Under the pieces are notes generated by a model. The model was not told the origin of the DNA. It made no database searches and saw only the letters and a program-made list of their open reading frames with translations. Shown here piece after piece: positions 1 through 5,326 of a stretch of 5,326 nt of DNA. Each line of letters begins with the position of its first letter. Within the stretch, counting starts at the first letter, position 1. The translations under genes and the position numbers were made by a program. This stretch comes from Rubrobacter sp. (GTDB taxonomy: Bacteria > Actinomycetota > Rubrobacteria > Rubrobacterales > Rubrobacteraceae), in the NCBI GenBank assembly GCA_020253895.1, contig JADDKG010000334.1:1-5326 (forward strand). Direction: 5' to 3'.

Positions 1-1307
1 CCCCGGACGCACTCCTCTATGGCATCGGCGGTCCACTCGGGGAGGGCCTTCAGCCGCTCGTAGAGCTCCGGCAGGCTCTCCCGGACGAACTCCTTGCCGA
101 ACTGCTTCTCGAACTGCTGCGGGTCGTAGTCGAGCCTCCCGCCGTAGAAGTAGCCCACGGCCTCAGGGATGTCCGTGGTGCGTTGTAGCCGCTCCCGGAG
201 GAGGGCCATGATCCGGGTCAGCCGCGGCATGTCCCGCTCCAGCTCCCCGGCGTCCGCCACGCCCCGCTCGGAGAGCATCGGGGCGGCCAGCATCGCCAGC
301 TCCTCTGGGCTCTTGCGGCGGATGTAGACGGCGTTTATGGCCAGGAGCTTCTGCTCGTCGAAGACCGCCGGGTTGCCGCTCACCTTCTCCAGCCGGAAAC
401 GCCGGGCGAGCTCTTCGGGGGTGAAGATCTCCTCGTCGGCGGCGTACCCTGCGCCGAGCAGCGCCAGGTAGTTGAAGAGCGCCTCGGAGAGGATGCCCTG
501 CTCGGCGAAGTCCTCCACGCTCGCGGCGCCGTGGCGCTTGGAGAGCTTCTTCCTGTCCGGTCCGAGCACCTGCGGCACGTGGGCGAAGGCGGGCAGCTCA
601 TGCCCCAGCGCCCGGTGGATCATGATCTGCCGCGGGGTGTTGGAGATGTGGTCGTCGCCCCGGATGACGTGGGTTATCTCCATCTCGGCGTCGTCGACGG
701 CGGCGGCGAAGTTGTAGGTGGGGGTCCCGGTGGACTTCATGAGGACGAAGTCCTCGATGGTGGCGTTGTCGAAGCCTACCGGGCCGCGGATGATGTCCTC
801 GAAGACGGTCCGTCCCTCGCGCGGGGTCTTGAAGCGCACGGTGTGGGGCTCGCCCGTCCGCACCCGCCGGAGTGCCTCCTCGGGGTCCATGTCGCGGTAG
901 GGGCCGCCGGTGTAGATGGGCGGGCGGCCCTCGGCCCGTGCCCGTTGCCGGAACTTGGTGAGCTCCTCTGGGGTGGCGAAGTCGTAGTAGGCCGCCCCGG
1001 ACTCCAGCAACCGCCGCGCGGCCTGCCGGTAGAGATCCAAACGCTCCGTCTGCCGGTAGGGGGCGTGGGGGCCGCCGACGTCGGGTCCCTCGTCCCAGTC
1101 CAGCCCGATCCACCGCAGCGAACGCTTGAGCTGCTCGACGGACTCCTCGGTGGAGCGCTCGAGGTCGGTGTCCTCTATGCGGAGGATGAAGACCCCGCCG
1201 TGCTTGCGGGCGAAGAGCCAGTTGAATAGGGCGGTGCGCACCCCGCCGACGTGGAGCCGTCCCGTGGGGCTGGGCGCGTACCGGACTCTTACCGGGGAAC
1301 CTTCCAT
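1..1307 (-). CDS. gltX: Glutamyl-tRNA synthetase, 3' end cut by the window
   Basis: This class I aminoacyl-tRNA synthetase charges tRNA-Glu with glutamate using ATP in the cytoplasm. I translated it codon by codon: 435 residues are open with no frameshift, and roughly the last 30-50 residues of a usual 470-490 aa protein lie beyond base 1. The N-terminus has RYAPSPTG followed by the HIGH-type signature HVGG (residues 19-22), then LRIEDTD (42-48). The tRNA-binding and catalytic core includes GDDHISNTPRQ. The KMSKS-type loop is KLSKR (254-258). An all-helical anticodon-binding region follows from about residue 320. The Cys-rich zinc site seen in E. coli GltX near residue 100 is absent; AYYDF (106-110) stands there, as in some thermophile enzymes. 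The ATG at 1307 is the only sensible start, because RYAPSPTG begins at residue 9. Its AAGGGAG lies directly against the ATG, which is unusually close for a Shine-Dalgarno. It is 40 bp downstream of the glycosyltransferase and may be read from the same transcript or from its own promoter. Identification is secure. Confidence 0.97.
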   Translation of the reverse strand, partial: MEGSPVRVRYAPSPTGRLHVGGVRTALFNWLFARKHGGVFILRIEDTDLERSTEESVEQLKRSLRWIGLDWDEGPDVGGPHAPYRQTERLDLYRQAARRLLESGAAYYDFATPEELTKFRQRARAEGRPPIYTGGPYRDMDPEEALRRVRTGEPHTVRFKTPREGRTVFEDIIRGPVGFDNATIEDFVLMKSTGTPTYNFAAAVDDAEMEITHVIRGDDHISNTPRQIMIHRALGHELPAFAHVPQVLGPDRKKLSKRHGAASVEDFAEQGILSEALFNYLALLGAGYAADEEIFTPEELARRFRLEKVSGNPAVFDEQKLLAINAVYIRRKSPEELAMLAAPMLSERGVADAGELERDMPRLTRIMALLRERLQRTTDIPEAVGYFYGGRLDYDPQQFEKQFGKEFVRESLPELYERLKALPEWTADAIEECVR

Positions 1308-1347
1308 CTCCCTTAAGCTAACACACCGGATGCGGGCAGAAAAGCGC
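1308..1347 (-). promoter_or_regulatory. Short gltX leader with a weak candidate promoter
   Basis: This 40-bp gap between the glycosyltransferase stop and the gltX ATG is the longest non-coding stretch in the window and is locally AT-richer than its surroundings. On the minus strand it holds TTTTCT (1343-1338), a 17-bp spacer, then TAGCTT (1320-1315), which loosely resembles a sigma-70 -35/-10 pair. The -10-like box matches TAnnnT, but the -35 match is poor. If used, transcription would start within a few bases of the ATG and give a nearly leaderless gltX mRNA. That would fit the purine tract AAGGGAG (1314-1308) being too close to the ATG for normal Shine-Dalgarno pairing. No hairpin terminator for the upstream operon is visible here, so simple readthrough is equally possible. 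Confidence 0.22.
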
Positions 1348-2073
1348 TCAGGGGAGCTGGTGCCTCCCGAAGGGGTAGTCGATCCGGTTGGCCCACCCGA
1401 ACCTGCCGAGGGCGAAGGGGATGGAGATCAGGAGGTGCCTCAGGAAGGTCCTGAGCGTTCCTTCCTCCCTGTAGCGCCGGTCGGAGACGAAGACGCTCTG
1501 GCCGGTGATAGCGAACCGCCTCCCACGGGAGAGCCTGCGGACCAGCTCTACATCGTCGAACTTGAGCTCCGGGTCGAACCCGCCGCCCTCCAGGAATACC
1601 TCCCGACGCACCGCGATGCAATGCCCGGCCCCCGAGGGCAGAGCCCGCTGGCACAGCCGGAAGAGGAGGTTGAAGCAGGCGTGGGCGGCCCGCACCCCGA
1701 GAGAGGCCCCCGGCTGCGGGAGATACCGGGGGCAGGCCACGTGCAGCCCGCGCTCCGCGATCTCCCCCACGAACCGCTCCAGAAAGTCCGCCTCTAGCCG
1801 CACGTCGGCGTCCAGGAAGACGAGCAGGTCCCCCGTTGCGGCGGACGCTCCGAGGTTCCGGCCCTTGGCCGGCGGTGGCTCGCCGCGGAGCACCCGGACG
1901 CCCCGGAAGCCGCGCGCGACCGCGGCTGTCCGGTCATGGGAGCCGGCATCCACGACCAGCACCTCATCCGGACGGCGGCCTTTCTGGGCTGCGAGATCGG
2001 CCAGGAGGCCGCCGAGGCTGCGCTCCTCGTTCAGAGCAGGGATGATGATGCTCACCCTGGGGGGTGGGATCAC
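1348..2073 (-). CDS. GT2-type (GT-A fold) glycosyltransferase, substrate unknown
   Basis: A 241-residue protein predicted to transfer a sugar from a nucleotide-sugar donor to an unidentified acceptor. It opens with the GT2 nucleotide-binding strand VSIIIPALNEE (7-17), then EVLVVDAGSHDRT (37-49), and KGRNLGASAATGD (70-82). The metal-binding DXD-type motif is DAD (88-90) in FLDADVRLEADF. The acceptor-side region has SGAGHCIAVRREVF (147-160) and GGFDPELKFDDVEL (164-177), whose acidic pair occupies the usual ED-motif position of the catalytic base. A hydrophobic, possibly membrane-associating helix lies at about 206-224; no signal peptide or clear transmembrane bundle is seen. I chose the GTG at 2073 because it forms a GTGA overlap with the kinase stop and sits just before the first domain strand. 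The frame stays open to 2307, but that upstream part is Arg/Pro/Gly-rich shadow of the kinase. The family is clear from motifs; the product, such as a lipid, polysaccharide or small glycoside, is not. It is shorter than the phosphoglycerate-type sugar transferases I know of. Confidence 0.88.
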   Translation of the reverse strand: MIPPPRVSIIIPALNEERSLGGLLADLAAQKGRRPDEVLVVDAGSHDRTAAVARGFRGVRVLRGEPPPAKGRNLGASAATGDLLVFLDADVRLEADFLERFVGEIAERGLHVACPRYLPQPGASLGVRAAHACFNLLFRLCQRALPSGAGHCIAVRREVFLEGGGFDPELKFDDVELVRRLSRGRRFAITGQSVFVSDRRYREEGTLRTFLRHLLISIPFALGRFGWANRIDYPFGRHQLP

Positions 2074-3362
2074 CGCCGGGGGCGGATGAGCACCGCCCGC
2101 AGGTCGTTCACGTTGGTCCCGGTGGGGCCGGTCTCGAGGAGCGCCCCCGCCGCCGCGAGCGCGGCGTGGGTGTCGTTGTGTGCGAGGGCCTCCCGGGGAT
2201 CGATGCCCGCCTCCCGGATCCTGGGTGCGGTCCGGCCGTCCACCAGCCCCCCGGCGGCCTCGGTCGGCCCGTCCTGGCCGTCGGTGTCGGCGGAGAAGGC
2301 GGCCCACCCCTCCACGCCCTCCAGCTCGGCCGCAAGCGCCAGGCAGAACTCCTGGTTTGGGCCGCCGAGGCCGCCGCCCCGGACGTTCACGGTGAGCTCC
2401 CCGCCGCTCAGCAGGGCGCAGGGGGGAGGGGAAGGGTTGCCGCTCTGGAGCGCCTCCCGGACCATGGCGGCGTGCACCGAGGCCGCCCCGCGGGCCTCGC
2501 CGGTGAGGGTGGTGGAGATCAGGAGCGTCCGGTAGCCGAGCTGCCCGGCCTTCCGGACCGCGGCCTCAACCGAGGCCCGCCCGCCGCCGCACACGATGTT
2601 GACGACCCGCCGGAAGAGGGAGTCTCCGGGCTTGGGGGTCTCGGGGCCGTCCCGGAGGCGCCGGGCGACGCTCTCCGGCGGGTCTATCCTGTAGCGCCGG
2701 AGCACCCCCCGGGCGTCCTCCAGGGTGGTGGGGTCGGGGGCGGTCGGGCCGCTGGCTATGGAGGAGACGTCGTCCCCGACCACGTCGGAGAGCAGCAGGG
2801 CGACGACCTGGGCCGGGGCCGCAAGCCGGGCCAGCCCCCCGCCCTTGAGGGTGGAGACGTGCTTCCGGACGGCGTTTATCTCGCCGATGTCGGCCCCGCT
2901 GCGCAGCAGGGCCCCGGTGAGCTCCTTGAGCTCCGTGAGCCCTATGCCTTCGGCCGGGTCGGCGAGCAGGGCCGAGGCCCCTCCGGAGATGAGGGCGAGG
3001 AGCAGGTCTCCCTCACCGAGGGAAGAGGCCAGCCCGGCAACCCTCCGGGCGGCCTCCACGCCCCGCGCGTCGGGCTCGGGGTGGGAGGCGTAGAGGGTCT
3101 CCAACTCCTCCGGGCCCGGCTCGTGGCCGTCCTTGGTGACGACGAGCCCGCCGGAGATCCCACCGGAGAGCACCCCGCAGGCGGCCCGGGCCATCGGGCC
3201 GGCGGCCTTCCCGGCGGCGACCACCCAGACCCTCTGCGGCCGGAGCCGCTTCCCCCCGGCCACGACGGCGCCGTCCTCCACCCGGAGGTGGCGGCGCACC
3301 GCCCCGGCCGGGTCTGCAGCGGCGAGGCCGGCGCGCAGGATCTCCCTGAGGTCCTCCTCCAC
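2070..3362 (-). CDS. gckA: Glycerate 2-kinase, GckA/MOFRL family
   Basis: ATP-dependent kinase that phosphorylates D-glycerate, in this family normally giving 2-phosphoglycerate for entry into lower glycolysis. The 430-residue length fits the usual 420-450. The N-terminal DUF4147-type domain shows VVAAGKAAGPMA with the conserved lysine K52, VVTKDGHEPGP (74-84), SGGASALL (126-133), the INAVRKHVSTLKGGGLA segment (162-178), and LLLSDVVGDDVSSIASGPT (189-207). The C-terminal MOFRL domain shows SGGELTVNV (319-327), AFSADTDGQDGPTEAAGG (355-372), DTHAAL (397-402) and TGPTGTNVNDL (411-421). The motif usually read as GGRNQE is GGPNQE here (333-338), so Pro335 replaces Arg. The GTG at 3362 was chosen because it overlaps the gcl stop by one base, has GGAAGG upstream, and gives a start matching the family's LREILRAGLAAADP opening. 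The same frame is open to 4082, but only as a shadow of gcl. Annotation pipelines sometimes call this family hydroxypyruvate reductase; the motifs and the gcl context argue for the kinase. Confidence 0.94.
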   Translation of the reverse strand: MEEDLREILRAGLAAADPAGAVRRHLRVEDGAVVAGGKRLRPQRVWVVAAGKAAGPMARAACGVLSGGISGGLVVTKDGHEPGPEELETLYASHPEPDARGVEAARRVAGLASSLGEGDLLLALISGGASALLADPAEGIGLTELKELTGALLRSGADIGEINAVRKHVSTLKGGGLARLAAPAQVVALLLSDVVGDDVSSIASGPTAPDPTTLEDARGVLRRYRIDPPESVARRLRDGPETPKPGDSLFRRVVNIVCGGGRASVEAAVRKAGQLGYRTLLISTTLTGEARGAASVHAAMVREALQSGNPSPPPCALLSGGELTVNVRGGGLGGPNQEFCLALAAELEGVEGWAAFSADTDGQDGPTEAAGGLVDGRTAPRIREAGIDPREALAHNDTHAALAAAGALLETGPTGTNVNDLRAVLIRPRR

Positions 3363-5116
3363 TAGCCCCCTTCCGGCGCCCCCTGGGCCGCCGGGAGACG
3401 GTCCAGCACCGGCTCGTACTCCCGGATGCTGTCTATGGAGGGTCCCATCGCCGCGTTGGCCTCCCGCTCGACCAGCACCTCCACCAGCGCCGGCACCCGC
3501 CGCTCCTCGCTGGCCCTCACCGCCCAGCGCAGGGCGTCCCTTATCTCCTCCGGCCTCCGCACCCGGCGTCCCAGAGCCCCCATGGCCTCCATGATACCCA
3601 CGTGGTCTATACCGTACTCGCTCTCGGGCCCCTCGTAGCCGAGGTCCACCGCGAAGTTCATGCCGTAGGGCAGCTCGCCCTGCCGGATGAGACCCATGTA
3701 GGCGTTGTTGATCATCACCAGGACGTAGGGCACCCGGTACTGGGCGGCGACGGCCACCTCCTCCATCAAGAACTGGAAGGAGTAGTCGCCGACGACGCCG
3801 ACGACGAGCTTCTCGGGACGGCCGAGCTTGGCCCCGAGGCACGCCGGGACCTCCCAGCCCAGGGGCCCCGCCTGACCGCAGCAGAGGTAGTGGCGGGGCC
3901 TGTAGGCCTTCTGGAACTGCCCGGACCAGATCTGGTAGAGCCCGATGGCGGTGACGAAGATGGTGTCCTCGTCGAAGAACTCGTTCAGCTCCCGGAAGAC
4001 CCGCTGGGGCTTTATGGGAACGTCGTCGAAGTCGGTCCTGCGGAGCATGGTCGAGCGCAGCTCCTCCACCCGCCGGACCCACGCCCCCGGCTCGCGTGGC
4101 GGGGTGGTGGCCCAGGCTGCCTCCAGGAGGGCCCGGAGGGCGAGCTTGGCGTCGGAGACGATGCCGAGGTCTGGGGGGAAGACGCGCCCGATCTGGCGGG
4201 GGTCGATGTCTATGTGGACGAACTTTCTGCTCCTGCGGTAGACGTCAAGGTCCCCGGTGTGCCGCTCGGCCCAGCGGTTGCCGATCCCGACCACCAGGTC
4301 GCTCTCCAGGAAGAGGGCGTTGGCGTAGCGCTGGCTGGTCTGGATGCCCACGGTCCCCATGTAGAGCGGGTGGTCCTCCGGGATCGCACCCTTCCCCATG
4401 TAGGTGGGGCTCACCGGGACCTGCAGGTACTCGGCGAGCTCAACGAGCTCCTCCGCCGCGTCGGCGAGGATGACGCCCCCGCCGGGCATGAGGATGGGCC
4501 GCTCGGCCGAGAGGATCATGCCGAGCGCCTCGCGGATGGCCCCGGGGCTAGGCTTCGGCGGCTCGACGGGCAGCGGCCTGTCGCGGCGGGGGTCGAAGTC
4601 CACCTCCAGGGGGGACCTCTGCACGTCGAGCGGGAGGTCTATCAGGACGGGGCCGGGACGCCCCTCCCGCGCGACCCGGAAGGCCTCCCGGAAGGTCCAG
4701 ACGAGCTGGGCGGGCTCCTTGACCTGCACCGCCCACTTGGTCACGGGGCGTGCGATCTCCACGATGTCCACCGCCTGGAACGCCTCCTTGTGCAGCACCC
4801 CGGTGGGGGCCTGCCCGGTGATGCACACGATCGGTATGGAGTCGGCCATCGCGGTGTAGAGGCCGGTGATCATGTTGGTCCCCGCCGGGCCGGAGGTGCC
4901 GATGTTGACCCCGACTTTGCCCGTGACCCGGGCGTAGGCGTCGGCGGCGTGCGTCCCACCCTCCTCGTGCCGCACGGAGTAGTGCCGTATCCGCCCCGAC
5001 CCGCTCAGGGCCTTGTACAGCGGCAGGATCGCCGCCCCCGGCACCCCGAAGGCGACCTCCACCCCCTCGTCCTCCAGAACCCTCACCACCGCGTCCATCA
5101 CGCCCATCCGGGCCAT
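3362..5116 (-). CDS. gcl: Glyoxylate carboligase (tartronate-semialdehyde synthase) with Glu at position 51
   Basis: ThDP-, Mg- and FAD-dependent enzyme joining two glyoxylates to tartronate semialdehyde plus CO2, in the cytoplasm. At 584 aa it is close to E. coli Gcl (593), which it resembles along its length as I recall that sequence. The PYR domain has AFGVPGAAI (22-30), GTSGPAGT (73-80) and CITGQAP (98-104). The central FAD-binding-type domain has GNRWAERHTG (279-288), HIDIDPRQIGRVFPPDLGIVSDAK is its conserved tail (301-324), and DVPIKPQRV (365-373) follows. The PP domain has CGQAGPLGW (413-421), the ThDP/Mg motif GDYSF (443-447) with NN at 470-471, and LIRQ (476-479). GDY replaces the GDG of most ThDP enzymes, as GDF does in E. 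coli Gcl. Unlike E. coli Gcl, which has Val51, the motif here is RHEEGGTH with Glu51, the canonical ThDP-activating glutamate. The start ATG has AAGGAGG 7 nt upstream. Acetolactate synthase is unlikely given the Gcl-specific motifs and the neighbouring glycerate-pathway genes. Confidence 0.96.
   Translation of the reverse strand: MARMGVMDAVVRVLEDEGVEVAFGVPGAAILPLYKALSGSGRIRHYSVRHEEGGTHAADAYARVTGKVGVNIGTSGPAGTNMITGLYTAMADSIPIVCITGQAPTGVLHKEAFQAVDIVEIARPVTKWAVQVKEPAQLVWTFREAFRVAREGRPGPVLIDLPLDVQRSPLEVDFDPRRDRPLPVEPPKPSPGAIREALGMILSAERPILMPGGGVILADAAEELVELAEYLQVPVSPTYMGKGAIPEDHPLYMGTVGIQTSQRYANALFLESDLVVGIGNRWAERHTGDLDVYRRSRKFVHIDIDPRQIGRVFPPDLGIVSDAKLALRALLEAAWATTPPREPGAWVRRVEELRSTMLRRTDFDDVPIKPQRVFRELNEFFDEDTIFVTAIGLYQIWSGQFQKAYRPRHYLCCGQAGPLGWEVPACLGAKLGRPEKLVVGVVGDYSFQFLMEEVAVAAQYRVPYVLVMINNAYMGLIRQGELPYGMNFAVDLGYEGPESEYGIDHVGIMEAMGALGRRVRRPEEIRDALRWAVRASEERRVPALVEVLVEREANAAMGPSIDSIREYEPVLDRLPAAQGAPEGG
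3365..3374 (-). promoter_or_regulatory. Ribosome binding site of the glycerate kinase
   Basis: The purine tract GGAAGGGGG (3374-3366) lies inside the last codons of gcl. GGAAGG is 6 nt from the kinase GTG at 3362. The gcl stop TAG and the GTG share one G (TAGTG), so a ribosome finishing gcl can restart at once. This site decides the GTG start over any upstream codon. Confidence 0.7.
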
Positions 5117-5130
5117 CCTGCCTCCTCCTT
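5117..5130 (-). promoter_or_regulatory. Strong ribosome binding site of gcl
   Basis: On the minus strand AAGGAGG (5130-5124) stands 7 nt before the gcl ATG, and its first two As are the last two bases of the glxR stop codon TAA. This near-perfect Shine-Dalgarno fixes the gcl start at 5116 rather than the second ATG at residue 4, and makes gcl translationally linked to glxR. The gap between the genes is only 12 bp, leaving no room for a separate gcl promoter outside glxR. Confidence 0.85.
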
Positions 5131-5326
5131 ATTCCCCTGTCCGGTCTCCGGAGAGGTCCTCTATGAGCTTGATCAGCGCCGAGTGATCCTCCCCGCCCCA
5201 GCCCTTTTTCTTCATCGAGAGCAGCATCTGCTCGACTACCGCCGTGACCGGGAGCACAACCCCGTACTCCCTCCCGGCGGCAAGCGCTATCCCGAGGTCC
5301 TTGTGGTGCAGCTCGGAGCGGAAGCC
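5129..5326 (-). CDS. glxR: Tartronate semialdehyde reductase (2-hydroxy-3-oxopropionate reductase), C-terminal fragment
   Basis: Only the last 65 residues and the TAA stop are inside the window; the 5' part lies beyond base 5326, so the gene is cut by the edge and not known to be truncated. The fragment carries the C-terminal helical-domain signature of the beta-hydroxyacid dehydrogenase family: GFRSELHHKDLGIALAAG at residues 1-18, with the family's KDL (9-11), then LPVTAVVEQML (25-35) and GGEDHSALIKLIEDLSG (44-60). The last two resemble LP.T..V and DHSAL in E. coli GarR. The enzyme reduces tartronate semialdehyde to D-glycerate with NAD(P)H, consuming the Gcl product. Its position immediately before gcl supports this over the sister 3-hydroxyisobutyrate dehydrogenases, which share the fold. 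The NAD-binding Rossmann domain that would settle the cofactor is outside the window. Confidence 0.9.
   Translation of the reverse strand, partial: GFRSELHHKDLGIALAAGREYGVVLPVTAVVEQMLLSMKKKGWGGEDHSALIKLIEDLSGDRTGE

Noticed and set aside
531..1229. 232-aa plus-strand open frame opposite gltX
   Set aside because: Repetitive Gly/Val/Leu/Pro composition typical of an antisense frame; gltX on the other strand is unambiguous and unbroken.
1308..1350. Rho-independent terminator between the glycosyltransferase and gltX
   Set aside because: The 40-bp gap contains no GC-rich inverted repeat followed by a T-run on the minus strand.
1126..1797. 223-aa plus-strand open frame spanning the gltX start, the gap and the glycosyltransferase
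   Set aside because: It crosses two well-supported minus-strand genes, is Pro/Glu/Gly-rich, and shows no recognisable domain.
1348..2073. Glucosyl- or mannosyl-3-phosphoglycerate synthase
   Set aside because: Attractive beside a glycerate kinase, but the protein is shorter than those enzymes and I see no family-specific motif beyond general GT2 features.
2074..2307. Longer glycosyltransferase start at 2307 (319 aa)
   Set aside because: The extra 78 residues are Arg/Gly/Pro-rich, overlap the kinase in another frame, and precede the true first strand of the GT2 domain. The GTG at 2073 with GTGA overlap is far more likely.
2064..3365. 433-aa open frame on the plus strand, almost exactly opposite the glycerate kinase
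   Set aside because: Antisense shadow of a high-GC gene. The product is Gly/Pro/Arg-rich low complexity with no motif, whereas the minus strand has intact family motifs throughout.
3363..4082. Longer kinase start at 4082 (670 aa), which would suggest a fusion
   Set aside because: The extra part is an out-of-frame shadow of gcl. The family length and the TAGTG junction support the GTG at 3362.
3362..5116. Acetolactate synthase or another ThDP enzyme instead of glyoxylate carboligase
   Set aside because: Despite Glu51, motifs such as GNRWAERHTG, DVPIKPQRV, CGQAGPLGW and GDYSF follow E. coli Gcl, and the flanking reductase and glycerate kinase complete the Gcl pathway.

Overview
The window is a compact, high-GC bacterial segment in which every supported gene lies on the minus strand, so transcription runs from right to left. 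Five genes fill about 99% of it. The only non-coding stretches are 12 bp (5117-5128) and 40 bp (1308-1347). The strong GC bias, GGAGG-type ribosome binding sites, GTG starts, and regular use of ATA and AGG codons despite the high GC suggest a GC-rich actinobacterium, possibly Rubrobacter-like. That placement is an inference from style and not a proven taxonomy.

Read in the direction of transcription, the right half is a glyoxylate-to-glycerate module. It holds the C-terminal end of tartronate semialdehyde reductase (glxR/garR type, 5129-5326, cut by the window edge), then a complete glyoxylate carboligase (gcl, 3362-5116), then a complete glycerate 2-kinase of the GckA/MOFRL family (2070-3362). 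Gcl joins two glyoxylates into tartronate semialdehyde and CO2, the reductase makes D-glycerate, and the kinase phosphorylates it into lower glycolysis. The genes are tightly coupled. The glxR stop codon runs directly into the gcl Shine-Dalgarno sequence, and the gcl TAG shares one base with the kinase GTG start.

A small GT2-type glycosyltransferase (1348-2073) follows, starting on a GTGA overlap with the kinase stop, so it appears to be part of the same mRNA. Its substrate is unknown. After a 40-bp gap comes glutamyl-tRNA synthetase (gltX, 1-1307), with its C-terminus beyond the left edge.

Most of the window is ordinary metabolism. The observation most worth checking is in Gcl. Position 51, where the E. 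coli enzyme famously has valine in place of the catalytic glutamate of thiamine-diphosphate enzymes, is glutamate here. Secondary points are a proline in the normally arginine-containing GGRNQE motif of the kinase, and the unexplained coupling of a glycosyltransferase to a glycerate kinase. I found no RNA genes, mobile elements, CRISPR arrays or clear terminators, and no evidence of a wholly new system.
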